Source: Manihot esculenta | Lineage: Eukaryota > Streptophyta > Magnoliopsida > Malpighiales > Euphorbiaceae | Assembly: GCF_001659605.2 (NCBI RefSeq) | Contig: NC_035170.2 | Coordinates: forward strand, 4,588,001 to 4,652,000 | Length of the DNA stretch: 64,000 bases | Direction of reading: 5' to 3' | Part shown: positions 23,301 to 35,800 of the stretch, one piece after another | How positions within the stretch are numbered: position 1 is the stretch's first letter | Layout: the number at the start of each line of letters is the position of its first letter | Notes under the pieces: model-generated | What the model saw: only the letters and a program-made list of their open reading frames with translations | Told to the model about the DNA's origin: nothing | The model's database searches: none | Program-made: the position numbers and the translations under genes

Positions 23301-25296
23301 CCGATCAGTGTGAGGAAAGCTTTGAGGAGCTTAAGAGGAGGTTGACTTCAGCACCGGTGTTAGCTCTGCCAAAAAGTGATGATGACTTCTCAGTATATTG
23401 TGATGCGTCCCGTGTGGGACTGGGTTGTGTGCTAATGCAAAATGAGAGGGTGATCGCTTATGCTTCTAGGCAGCTGAAGAAGCATGAGCTGAATTACCCC
23501 ACACATGACCTAGAGATGGCAGCAGTGATCTTTGCACTCAAGATGTGGAGGCATTACCTTTATGGGGTAAAGTGTGAGATCTTCACAGATCATAAGAGCC
23601 TGCAGTACATCCTGAGTCAGAGAGATTTGAATTGAGGCAGAGGAGATGGGTAGAGCTGTTGAGTGACTATGATTGCAAGATTCAGTACCATCCGGGTAAG
23701 GCGAATGTTGTGGCAGACGCCCTAAGCCGGAAATCACTCGGCAGTCTATCCCACATTTCAGCAGAGAGGAGGCCGGTGGTGAAGGAGTTCCACAGACTTA
23801 TGAGTGAGGGATTACAGTTGGAGTTGTCTGGCACAGGTGCCTTAGTGGCTCAGATGAGAGTGACACCCGTGTTTCTGGAGCAGGTAGCTCAGAAACAGCA
23901 TGAGGACCCAGAGTTGGTCAGGATAGCCAGAACGGTTCAGTCAGGCCAGAGTAATGAGTTCAAGTTTGATGATAAGGGGATCCTCCGCTACGGGAACAGA
24001 TTATGTGTGCCAGATGACATTGGTCTGAAGGGAGATATTATGGGGGAAGCCCATAATACCAGGTATAGTGTTCACCCTGGAGCCACCAAGATGTATCAGG
24101 ATCTGAAGAGAGTGTATTGGTGGCCAGCTATGAAGAAGGACGTGGCACTGTTCGTGTCAGCCTGCGATGTGTGTCAGAGGGTGAAACTAGAGCATCAGAA
24201 GCCGGCTGGAATGTTGAACCCGCTACCTATTCCAGAGTGGAAATGGGAGAATATAGCTATGGACTTCGTAGTGGGGTTACCGGCGACGTCCAACAGATTG
24301 GACTCCATATGGGTGATTGTGGACAGACTCACCAAATCTGCTCACTTCATCCCTGTCAGGAGTGGTTACTCTGTGGACAAGTTGGCGCAGGTGTACGTAG
24401 ATGAGATTGTCAGACTGCATGGGGTCCCGGTATCTATAGTGTCAGATAGAGGGCCCCAGTTCACCTCCAGGTTTTGGCGGAGTCTGCAGAACGCTATGGG
24501 TACCAGATTAGACTTCAGTACTGCCTTCCACCCACAGACAGACGGACAGTCAGAGAGGACCATCCAGACAATAGAGGATATGCTCAGAATGTGTGTGCTA
24601 GATTTTGGCGGTTCTTGGAGGCAGCATCTACCTTTGGTGGAGTTTGCCTACAATAACAGCTATCATGCTAGCATAGGGATGGCTCCATATGAAGCTTTGT
24701 ATGGGAGAAAGTGCAGATCACCTATCTGCTGGGAGGAAGTAGGAGAGAGGACTCTTGCGGGTCCGGAGTTAGTAGAGCTTACCAGCAGGGTGGTACCCAT
24801 AATCAGAGAGAGGATCAAGACTGCTGCTAGTCGGCAGAAGAGTTATGCAGATATCCGCAGAAGACAGCTAGAGTTTCAGGAGGGGGATTTGGTTTTGCTC
24901 AAGGTGTCTCCTATGAAAGGAGTGGTTCGGTTCGGGAAGAAGGGTAAGTTAGCTCCACGGTACATCGGTCCTTTCGAGGTGCTTCAGAGGGTCGGTAATG
25001 TGTCGTACAAGCTAGACTTGCCTGCTTCGATGGAGAGAATCCATCCGGTTTTCCATGTTTCTCTGTTACGGAAGTACGTGTCGGATCCTGGAAAGGTTCT
25101 TAGTGAGCCTGATATGGAGATCCATGAGGATCTCACCTATGTAGAACAGCCAGTGCGGATCCTAGACACTCAGATCAGAAAGCTGAGGAACAAGGAAATC
25201 CCGATGGTGAAAGTCCTTTGGAACCACCACAATATTGAAGAATGCACCTGGGAGACACGGGAGTCCATGCTCCAGCAATACCCCCATCTGTTTTGA
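20312..25296 (+). pseudogene. gag-pol of element E, broken by one frameshift
   Basis: The start [10 protein letters not shown] at 20312 matches the only start available in F; the upstream ATG at 20243 is not conserved. Order: Pro/Tyr-rich N-terminal region, gag core, CCHC knuckle ([14 protein letters not shown]), protease with DPGA, reverse transcriptase with FIDD, RNase H, integrase with HHCC and D,D35E, chromodomain. The first frame ends at 23635. A one-base deletion at about 23632, in RNase H after QRDLN, shifts the rest, which stays open to 25296. No other lesion was seen, so the break is recent. The protein made would lack integrase, so E could move only with help in trans. Confidence 0.9.
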
Positions 25297-25390
25297 GGTG
25301 AGTGTTAGTTGTTCTATGTGTTGCATGTATGATATATTGTATGCTATGTTGTATGTTATGATTGATGCCATGCTTTGTATGTTAGTTGAG

Positions 25391-25427
25391 GAACATTCGG
25401 GGACGAATGTTCTTAAGGGGGGGAGAA
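25391..25427 (+). other. Hairpin and polypurine tract of element E
   Basis: A perfect 9-bp inverted repeat (GAACATTCG / CGAATGTTC, loop GGGA, 25391-25412) is followed directly by the tract TTAAGGGGGGGAGAA up to the 3' LTR at 25428. The tract primes plus-strand synthesis. The hairpin is shared by D and F. Confidence 0.85.
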
Positions 25428-27724
25428 TGTAATACCCGGCTAGACTCCGGTATCGGAATCCCTACCGTCCGGTGGGACCTCGGATGTCGGAAACCTCTAG
25501 AAGGGTAAAACTATGATTTTATGAAATGTTTTCATGTATTTCATGTTTTTAAGTAAGAAATTAAATGAGTTTTTACATGAAAAGTCTTTGGAGGAAAACC
25601 CAGGTTCGGCCGCCGAAAGTCAAGTTCGGCCGCCGAACATGCATGCGTTTTGGAGGCACGTTAGGCCCCCGAAAGCATGAGTGAGGGAAGTCCAGGTTCG
25701 GCCGCCGAACCTCATGTTCGGCCGCCGAACATGGCATGCATGCGGAGGCACATTCGGCCCCCGAACGTGGTCTGGCCAGCCACTATAAAAGGGTCCCTTA
25801 GCCGAAAACGGGCGAGTTTTTCCCCATTTTCGGCCAAGGTGAGCTTTCCGCCGCCCCTCACCCATTTTTGATGTTCTTCCTCTAAATCTTTCAAGATTTT
25901 CACTTGTTTTCCCTTGGTTTTGAAGATTTAAGCTTTTGAAACAAGTTTTGGAGCTTGGAAGTCTTGGAGCTAAATCCCTCCATTTTCCGAGCTAGGGTCG
26001 TTCTTCCTCTCGATCTTCAAGAGGTAAGCTTCGATCTATGCTTCTTTTATGTTTTATGAAAGTTTTATGCAAGTTGATGGGGTAGAATGCATGTTTAGGC
26101 TTGTTGTTAGGTTTATGGGTTTATGTTGTGTTTTGAACAATGTATGTTGGAAATGTGTTGTGTGAAGTGTTGTAGTTGGGGTATACTATAGTTTGAGACC
26201 CCTAGGTGTGATGTATGATGTGTATGCATGTGTAGAAACAAGTTTATGCATGTTTTGAGGCGTTTTGGAGGCTGTGGACACAAGGGAGCCAAGTTTCTGC
26301 CCTTCGGCAGAAACTCAGGTTCGGCCGCCGAAGTAACTTTCGGCCGCCGAACCCCCTTGTGGAGGCAGTTTCGGCTGCCGAAGCCTGCCCCCGAAACTCG
26401 AGTTTCGTCTCTGTCTGGGAGGTTCGGCCGCCGAAAGTGCCGCCGAACCTGCATGACTTTCGGCTGCAGAGGGACTTTCGGCCGCCGAACCTGCCGCCGA
26501 AAGTGCCCTGTTTAGCCGTTTCTTGCATGATTTCATGTGAGGTTTTCAGGATGTTTTAGGGGGTCTTTGGGGAGTATTTTGGAGTCATGTTCATGTATGT
26601 TTGGTGCCTCATTTGAGTCCACCTGTGTAGGTTCGGACCCGAGGAACCGAGACCCCCGGTTGTGAGATAGTCGTTCAGAGTTCGTTGTTAAAGCTCCAGT
26701 TACCAGGTGAGTGGAATAACCCCCTTAAGCTTTAAAGTAAATGAATAAATGAACGAATCATAAAGCATTGCCCATGCATCATTATGCCATGCAATATTAG
26801 GTTGTTTGCATTAGAATTCACGAATATGTTGCATTGCATACTTTGTTGTTGATGTGGATGAATGTTGAATGATCCATTAGCCCTTGTATGTCATGATAGC
26901 CTATGTGAGTCCAGGTGTGCCTGCTACGGCTCTACGCCCCTGGCACTATGACAGATTATGGAAGTCCGGGTGTGCCTGCTACGGCTCTACGCCCCCGGCA
27001 TGTATAAGTAAGAAAGATTGGGGCTAAATGGTGACAAGTTCATCCTTGTTGTGAAATGTTTGTGTTATGGCGCATACATGAAAGCATGAATAAGAAAAAG
27101 AAAGAAAAAGTTAAATGATAATAATAATAATAAAATGAATAATAATATACCTAAAAATGGAGGAATTAAAACAAATGTTTTTAGTTTCTGCTCACTGGGC
27201 TCTAGTAGCTCACCCCACTCCCTTTATCCCCAGAGTTGCAGGTACAGGATAGATCGAGAAGTCGGCTAGAGTGAAGTCAAGTCATGTATGTTGTAATAGA
27301 TAGTAGTGGACATGAACATGATGTAATGAATATTTATGACCATGTAATGTAATGAATGATTTGATGATGTATTGAGGATTATAGTAGTGCTTGACCTAGA
27401 GGTGTGTGAATCCCTATTATGTACAGAGTGTTTAATGAGTAATGATGTTAATGACCATGATTATCCAAGCTGTTATGTATGATGATGATACCCCATTGGA
27501 GTATTTGATGAGGACTCCAGTGTGGGGTTTATGTATGATGTTGTGCATGCACAGGTTTTGCTTGGATAAGAGAAAAGAAAATTTTTTTACAGATCATGTA
27601 TATGTTGTTATGTATGGGATTCCACAGGTTTACAGGAGGTATGTAGGCTTGCTACGGGTCCCGGCGGCCTTAAGCCGATCTGGATCCTAGCGCCGGTAAC
27701 GGGTCGGATTTCCGGGTCGTTACA
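25428..27724 (+). repeat. 3' LTR of element E
   Basis: 2297 bp, nearly identical to 17747-20041 with scattered substitutions and a few length changes, for example an extra G near 25647. It ends at the TCGCC duplication. Confidence 0.92.
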
Positions 27725-30490
27725 TCGCCGGTAACCCCACTATGAAGTCCATAGCTATATTCTCCCATTTCCATTCTGAAATAGGTAGCGGGTTAAGCAT
27801 TCCAGCCAGCTTCTGATGTTCCAGCTTCACCCTCTGACACACTTCGCAGGCTGACACAAACTGTGCCACTTCTTTCTTCATAGCTGGCCACCAGTAAACT
27901 TTCTTCAGATCTTGATACATCTTGGTGGCTCCGGGGTGAATGTTGTATCTTGCATTATGAGCCTCTCTCATAATGTCTCCTTTTAGCCCTACGTCATCTG
28001 GTACACACAATCGACTCCCATAGCGGAGGATCCCCCTATTGTCAAATCTGAACTCACTGTCCTTGCCTGACTGAACAGTCCTGGCAATCTTCACTAACTC
28101 TGGGTCCTCATGCTGTTTCTGAGCCACCTGCTCCAGAAACACGGGTGTCACTTTCATCTGAGCAACCAAGGCACCTGTACCAGACAACTCCAACTGTAGA
28201 CCTTCCTCAATGAGCTTGCAAAACTCCTTCACCACTGGTCTCCTCTCTGCCGTGATGTGGGATAGACTGCCGTGATGTGGGATAGACTGCCTAGTGACTT
28301 CCGGCTTAGAGCGTCTGCCACGACATTCGCCTTACCCGGATGATACTGAATCTTGCAATCATAGTCACTCAGCAGCTCTACCCACCTCCTCTGTCTCAAA
28401 TTCAAATCTCTTTGACTCAAGATGTATTGCAGGCTCTTATGATCCGTAAAGATCTCACATTTAACCCCATAGAGGTAGTGCCTCCACATCTTGAGTGCAA
28501 AGATTACTGCTGCCATCTCAAGGTCATGCGTGGGGTAATTCAACTCATGCTTCTTCAGTTGCCTAGAAGCATAAGCAATCACCCTCTCATTCTGCATAAG
28601 CACACAACCCAGTCCCACACGGGACGCATCACAAAAGACTGTAAAGTCCTCACCATTAGATGGCAGAGCTAAAACTGGTGCTGAAGTCAACCTCTTCTTG
28701 AGCTCTTCAAAACTCTCCTCACACTGGTCGGTCCACAGAAATTTCTGATTCTTCCTGGTCAGTCTGGTCAGAGGAGCTGCTATCTTTGAGAAGTCCTGAA
28801 CGAACCTCCTGTAGTAACCTGCCAAACCCAAGAAATTCCTGATCTCCGTCACTGAAGTGGGTCTAGGCCAGTTAGCCACAGTTTCTGTCTTCTTGGGGTC
28901 TACCTCTATACCATTCTCTGACACTACATGCCCCAAGAACGAAATGCTCCTCAGCCAGAACTCACACTTAGAGAACTTGGCATACAAGCCATGTTCCCTC
29001 AAGGTCTGTAGAACCAACCTCAGATGATGGGCATGCTCCTCTGCATTCCTGGAATACACCAAGATATCATCTATGAAGACAATAACGAAGTGATCCAGGT
29101 ACTGGCTAAACACTCTGTTCATGAGGTCCATGAATGCTGCAGGGGCGTTAGTTAACCCAAACGGCATCACAAGGAACTCAAAATGCCCATATCTAGTCCT
29201 GAAAGCTGTCTTCGGTACATCCTCTTCCCTGATCCTCAACTGATGATACCCGGACCTCAGATCTATTTTGGAGAAACAACCCGCTCCCACTAGCTGGTCG
29301 AATAGATCGTCGATCCTTGGCAATGGGTACTTGTTCTTGGTAGTGACTTTGTTCAACTGCCTGTAGTCGATACAAAGTCTAAGGGATCCATCCTTCTTTC
29401 TCACAAACAAAACTGGAGCACCCCAGGGTGAGGTACTCGGTCGGATGAAGCCCTTGTCTACCAGCTCCTGCAACTGCTCCTTCAACTCTTTTAATTCTGC
29501 TGGCGCCATCCTGTAGGGAGGGATAGAGATCGGTCGGGTTCCAGGCATCAGTTCTATCTCGAACTCTATCTCCCTAGCAGGTGGTAAACCTGGCAGTTCG
29601 TCTGGGAACACATCTAAGAACTCTCTAACCACTGGCACCGAGGCGGGCTCTCTAACCTGACTGCTAAGCTCTCTCACATGAGCCAAATACCCCTGACATC
29701 CCCTCCTGAGCAACCTACGAGCCTGAAGAGCTGATATCAGACCTCTAGGTGTACCCCTCCTGTCTCCTCTAAAGACAACCTCAGACCCATCCTGACCTCT
29801 GAACCTGACTACCTTGTCCCTGCAGTCCAAGGTAGCACCATGGGTAGATAGCCAGTCCATCCCTAGAATGACGTCAAAATCTGTCAAATCTAGAACCACT
29901 AGGTCGGCGGACAAGCATCTTCCCTCAACAAACACAGGACTACACTGGCAGACTGACTCTGCCACAGATGGATCACACTTGGGTCCACTGACCCAGAGAG
30001 GACACTCTAACCCAGAAGTCATCAGACCCAACCTCCCCACGGCTCTCGGAGCGATAAAAGAATGAGATGCGCCAGGGTCCATCAGGGCATATACATCTGA
30101 ACAACCAATAATTAAGTTACCTGCCACCACGGTGTTAGATGCATCTGCCTCCTGCTGTGTCATTATGAAGATCCGTGCCGGAGCTGATGGACCTTCACCT
30201 CTGAAACCCGCTGAAGAAGAGGCTGCCCCTCTGCCTCTGCCTCTGCCACTGGCCTGAGTCATGGCTGGAGCTGCTGGCTGCGCCACACTGCCTGAAGCTG
30301 TCTGCTGGGACTGAGCCATCGGGACTGCTCTTGGACAATCTCGAGCCATATGCCCCTCCTGACCACATCTGAAACAGGCGTTCGTCCCAAACCGACATAC
30401 TCCCCTGTGTGGCTTACCACACCTCGCACAAACTGCATTATCCGCACCAGAGCTTGAGCCACTCCCAAATCCCAGACTGGACTTGACTTT
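27725..30490 (-). pseudogene. Middle of element D gag-pol (zinc knuckle to integrase)
   Basis: Reading leftwards: CCHC knuckle ([14 protein letters not shown] near 30350-30390), protease with DPGASHSFI, reverse transcriptase with IDYRQLNKV and FIDDILVYS, RNase H with TDHKSLQ, then integrase HHCC and the first catalytic Asp in MDFIVGLP. A 20-bp tandem duplication (28248-28287) between RNase H and integrase shifts the frame. The segment is bounded by element F at 30490 and element E at 27725, and joins the pieces at 40378-41609 and 16732-17746 to make one broken polyprotein. Confidence 0.88.
28248..28287 (-). repeat. 20-bp tandem duplication in element D pol
   Basis: TGCCGTGATGTGGGATAGAC occurs twice in direct succession. 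Elements E and F have it once. Twenty is not a multiple of three, so it breaks the frame. Confidence 0.95.
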
Positions 30491-32756
30491 TGTAACGCCC
30501 CGGAAATCCGGACCGTTACCGGCGCTAGGATCCAGATCGGCGTAAGGCCGCCGGGACCCGTAGCAAGCCTAACATACATCCTGTTTATCTGTTTAATCCC
30601 ATACATGATCAACAAACATACATAAGAATTAAAAACTTTTCTTTTCTTCATTTACCAAACTCAACCTGTGCATGCACTATATTCATCATATACATAAACA
30701 TTAATCCCTCTGTGGGATTTCATCAAAGCCTCAATGGGCAATATATATCCTGTGTTGAGTTGGTTCACATATACATCATAAAATAAGATCATGTACATAC
30801 CAAGGGATTAACATATACTATGGTCAAGCACAACTCTATCCTCAATAACATAATTACATTCTTATCATTTGTCATGTCCACAAACTCTAGCTATTACATA
30901 CATATGACTTTTCTCTTCTTTTCTTCTCTATCAAGCCCGTACCTGCAAACCTGGGGTTAGGGGAGAGGGGTGAGCTAAAAGCCCAGTGAGCAGAAACTGA
31001 AAACATTATATTAAAGTTCATGCTTTCATGAAATGCATCATATCACAGACAATCCACATCAAGGGTGAACCTGTCACCAATTAGTCCCAACATAGTCTCG
31101 TGCCAGGCCGTAGCATGGGGTCCTGGTCTTCCTGTCATAACATATATAAAGCCTCGTGCCAGGCCGTAGCATGGGGTCCTGGTCTTCCTGTCATAGCATA
31201 TATAAAGCCTCGTGCCAGGCCGTAGCATGGGGTCCTGGTCTTCCTGTCATACATACATAAAGTCTCGTGCCAGGCCGTAGCATGGGGTCCTGGTCTTCCT
31301 GTCATAACATACATAAAGTCTCGTGGACTAATTGGATCATACAGCATTCACCCACAACCACAAAATAAAATGCAATGCGACATATTCGTGTACTAATGCA
31401 ATCAGCCTATTACATATCATCATGATGCGTGAAGCATGCCCAAACCATTCAGTTATTTGATTTAAAACATTAAGCTTGTTTCCACTCACCTCTGGCTAGC
31501 TCTGTCCAGACACTGAAGCAGCTCACTCACTGCTGGGGTCCTCGGTTCCTCGGGTCCGAACCTACACAGGTGGACTCCAATGAGGGACCAAACATATATA
31601 AACACAACTCTAATACATCCCCCAAAAACCCCCTAAAACATCATGAAAACATCACAGAAAATATGCATGAAACGGCTGAACAGGGCACCTTCGGCGGCAC
31701 CTTCGGCGGCCGAAAGTCCTGGACAGAGACGAAACTCAGCTAGGTTCGGCGGCACCTTCGGCGGCCGAAAGTGCCAGACAGAGACGAAAGTCTCTTTTCG
31801 GGGGCACCTTCGGCAGCCGAAAGCTGCCTTCACAAGAGGGGTTCGGCGGCCGAAACTCCCTTCGGCTGCCGAACCTGGTTTCTGCCAAACGGCAGAAACT
31901 TGGTTCAAATGAACCTCCTGCCTCCCAAAACCATAGATCATGCATATTTCTCAACCAAAACACGCATACAAGTTCCTAGGGGTCTCAAACATGCATATAC
32001 CCCATCTACAACACTTCATTCACACACAAACAAGCTACATTGCTCAAACTTCATCAAAACCCATAAACTCAACATATGTCCTAACATGCATTTCTACCCA
32101 TAGATCTTACTTAAAACTTGTTTAAAACATAAAAAGGGTTCAAGATCGACCCTTACCTCTTGAAGAAACGAGAGGAAAGCGATCCTAGCTTGGAGATGGA
32201 GAGATTAAGCTCTTTGAACCTCCAAGCACTCAAAGCTTGCTCAAAGCTCACAAATCTTCAAAACAAGGTTATAAACTTGTTAAAACCATGAAAGATCTAG
32301 AGGAAACACTCAAGATCGAGGGAGGAACGGTGGAGACTCACCTTGGCCGACAATGGGAGAGAAAAAGCTCGCCCGTGCGGACCAAGGGGACCCTTTTATA
32401 GTGGCTGGCCAGGCCACGTTCGGGGGCCGAATGTGCCTCCGCATCCATGCAATGTTCGGCGGCCGAACATAAGGTTCGGCGGCCGAACCTGCACTTCCCT
32501 CACTTAGACTTTCGGGGGCCTAACGTGCCTCCCAAAGTCCATGCATGTTCGGCGGCCGAAAGTGAGTTTCGGCGGCCGAACCTGAGTTTTTCCTTAAAGA
32601 ATTTTCATGCAAAAATTTATTTAAAATCATACTTAAAACATTAAAATACATGAAAATATTTTATAAAAACATGCTTTTACCCTTCTAGAGGTTTCCGACA
32701 CCCAAATTCCACCGGACGGTAGGAATTCCGATACCGGAGTCTAGCCGGGTATTACA
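30491..32756 (-). repeat. 3' LTR of element F
   Basis: 2266 bp, TGTAACGCCCCGG to GGGTATTACA on the plus strand, apparently identical to the right LTR (offset 7621). It contains a four-unit minisatellite (31094-31323), an exon-like segment (31490-31561), GCC-palindrome clusters (31687-31880 and 32418-32582) and a TATA box (32394-32400, minus). Confidence 0.95.
31094..31323 (-). repeat. Four-unit minisatellite in the F LTR, period about 57 bp
   Basis: Four near-identical units of TCTCGTGCCAGGCCGTAGCA plus TGGGGTCCTGGTCTTCCTGTCAT. The copy in the other LTR is at 38715-38944. Each unit has inverted GCCAGG / CCTGG words. It has no spacers of varying sequence and is not a CRISPR array. Confidence 0.9.
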
Positions 32757-32793
32757 TTCTCCCCCCCTTAAGAACATTCGTCCCCGAATGTTC
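32757..32793 (-). other. Polypurine tract and hairpin of element F
   Basis: On the minus strand the perfect inverted repeat (32772-32793) is followed by the tract TTAAGGGGGGGAGAA and then the 3' LTR, as in D and E. Confidence 0.85.
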
Positions 32794-32867
32794 CTCAACT
32801 AGTACTTGCATAGCGAAACAAACATAACATACACACATATAGCACATGGAACACATCTCAACTAACC

Positions 32868-35800
32868 TTAGAAGAGGTGGGGGTACTGCTGGAGCATGGA
32901 CTCCCGGGTCTCCCAAGTGCATTCTTCCAAATTGTGGTGGTTCCAAAGGACTTTCACCATCGGGATTTCCTTGTTCCTCAACTTTCTGATCTGAGTGTCA
33001 AGAATCCGCACTGGCTGTTCAACATACGTGAGATCCTCTTGGATCTCCACATCAGGCTCGCTAAGAACCTTGCCCGGATCTGACACGAACTTCCTCAACA
33101 TGGAAACATGGAAAACCGGATGGATTCTTTCCATAGAAGCAGGCAAGTCCAGCTTGTATGATACATTCCCAATCCTTTGCAGGACTTCAAAGGGTCCAAT
33201 GTACCGCGGAGCTAGCTTACCCTTTTTACCAAATCGAACCACCCCTTTCATCGGAGACACCTTGAGCAATACTAGATCCCCCTCCTGAAACTCTACCTGT
33301 TTCCTGCGGATGTCTGCATAACTTTTCTGCCTGCTGGTGGCAGTCTTTATCCTTTCTCTGATAATGGGCACCACCCTGCTGGTGATCTCAACAAGCTCAG
33401 GCCCTGCTAAGGACCTCTCTCCAACCTCCTCCCAGCAAACGGGTGACCTGCACTTCCTCCCATACAAAGCTTCGTATGGAGCCATCCCTATGCTAGCATG
33501 ATAGCTGTTATTGTAGGCAAACTCCACCAAAGGTAGATGTTGCTTCCAAGAACCGCCAAAATCTAGCACACACATTCTGAGCATATCTTCTATGGTCTGG
33601 ATGGTCCTCTCTGACTGTCCATCAGTCTGGGGGTGGAAGGCAGTACTGAAATCTAACCTGGTACCCATAGCACTCTGCAGACTCCGCCAAAATCTGGAGG
33701 TGAACTGGGGCCCTCTATCTGACACTATAGATACCGGGACCCCATGTAGTCTGACGACTTCATCCACATAAACCTGCGCTAACTTATCCACAGAGTAGTT
33801 GCTCCTAACTGGAATGAAGTGAGCAGATTTGGTGAGTCTGTCCACAATCACCCATATGGAGTCTAGTCTGTTGGATGTTGCCGGTAACCCCACTACAAAG
33901 TCCATAGCTATGTTCTCCCATTTCCATTCTGGAATAGGTAGCGGGTTAAGCATTCCAGCCGGCTTCTGATGTTCCAGCTTCACCCTCTGACATATTTCGC
34001 AGGCTGACACGAATTGTGCCACTTCCCTCTTCATAGCTGGCCACCAATACACCCTCTTCAGATCTTGGTACATCTTGGTGGCTCCAGGGTGAACACTGTA
34101 TCTTGCATTATGAGCCTCTCTCATAATGTCTCCTTTAAGCCCGATGTCATCTGGTACACATAGTCTGTTCCCATAGCGGAGGATCCCCTTATCATCGAAT
34201 CTGAACTCACTATCTTTGCCTGACTGAACAGTCCTGGCAATCTTCACTAACTCTGGGTCCTCGTGCTGTTTCTGAGCCACCTGCTCCAGAAACACGGGGG
34301 TTACTTTCATCTGTGCAATCAAAGCACCTGTACCAGACAACTCCATCTGTAGACCCTCCTCAATGAGCTTATAAAATTCCTTCACCACCGGTCTCCTCTC
34401 TGCCGTGATGTGGGATAGACTGCCAAGTGATTTCCGGCTTAAGGCATCAGCTACTACATTAGCCTTACCCGGATGGTACTGTATCTTACAATCATAGTCA
34501 CTGAGCAGTTCTACCCATCTCCTCTGCCTCAAGTTCAAATCCCTCTGACTCAAGATGTGCTGCAGGCTCTTATGATCTGTGAAGATCTCACATTTTACCC
34601 CATAGAGGTAATGCCTCCACATCTTGAGGGCAAAGATAACTGCTGCCATCTCCAGATCGTGTGTGGGGTAATTCATCTCATGCCTCTTTAGCTGTCTAGA
34701 AGCATAAGCGATCACCCTACCATTCTGCATCAACACACAACCCAAGCCTACTCTGGATGCATCACAGAATACTGTGAAGTCCTCATTGCTGGTTGGCAGA
34801 GCTAACACCGGTGCTGAAGTCAACCTCTTCTTGAGCTCCTCAAAGCTTTCTTCACATCGATCGGTCCACTCGAACCTCTGATTCTTTCTGGTCAATCTGG
34901 TTAAAGGAGCTGCAATTTTGGAGAAGTCCTGTACGAACCTCCTGTAATAACCAGCCAAACCCAAGAAACTTCTGATCTCTGTCACTGAGGTGGGTCTGGG
35001 CCAGTTAGTCACAGCCTCTACTTTCTTGGGGTCTACCTCTATTCCATTCTCTGACACTATATGCCCCAAGAATGAGATGCTCCTTAACCAGAACTCACAC
35101 TTGGAGAACTTGGCATACAAGCCATGTTCCCTCAAGGTCTGCAAAACTATCTTCAGATGATGGGCATGCTCCTCTGCATTCCTGGAATACACTAGGATAT
35201 CATCTATGAAGACAATAACGAAGTGATCCAGGTATGGTCTGAATATTCTGTTCATGAGGTCCATGAATGCTGCAGGGGCGTTGGTTAACCCAAACGGCAT
35301 TACAAGGAACTCATAGTGCCCATATCTGGTCCTGAAGGCCGTCTTTGGCACGTCCTCCTCTCTGATTCTCAACTGATGGTACCCGGATCTCAGATCTATT
35401 TTGGAGAAACAACCCGCTCCTGCTAGCTGGTCGAATAGATCGTCGATCCTTGGCAATGGGTACTTATTCTTGATGGTGACTTTGTTCAACTGCCTGTAGT
35501 CGATACAAAGCCTGAGGGATCCATCCTTTTTCTTCACGAAGAGTACTGGAGCACCCCAAGGTGAGGTACTCGGTCGGATGAAACCCTTGTCCACCAGTTC
35601 TTGCAACTGTTCCTTCAACTCTTTCATCTCGGCTGGTGCCATCCTGTAGGGAGGGATAGAGATCGGTCTGGTACTAGGCATTAACTCAATTTCGAACTCT
35701 ATTTCCCTAGCAGGTGGTAACCCTGGCAGCTCGTCTGGGAAAACATCTAAGAACTCACTCACCACAGGCACTGAGGCGGGCTCTCTAACATGACTATCCA

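Larger units (their letters stand above)
17747..27724 (+). mobile_element. Element E: near-complete Tekay-type Ty3/gypsy, target duplication TCGCC
   Basis: A 9978-bp element with 5' LTR 17747-20041, primer site 20045-20057, gag-pol 20312-25296, polypurine tract 25413-25427 and 3' LTR 25428-27724. TCGCC flanks it at 17742-17746 and 27725-27729, inside the integrase of element D. The two LTRs differ at only scattered positions, such as GGAGGGACC versus GGTGGGACC near the start, so the insertion is fairly recent. A single-base deletion breaks gag-pol. Confidence 0.92.

Noticed and set aside
31094..31323. Regular repeats that might suggest a CRISPR array
   Set aside because: Units are directly adjacent with no unique spacers, lie inside a plant LTR, and occur identically in both LTRs.
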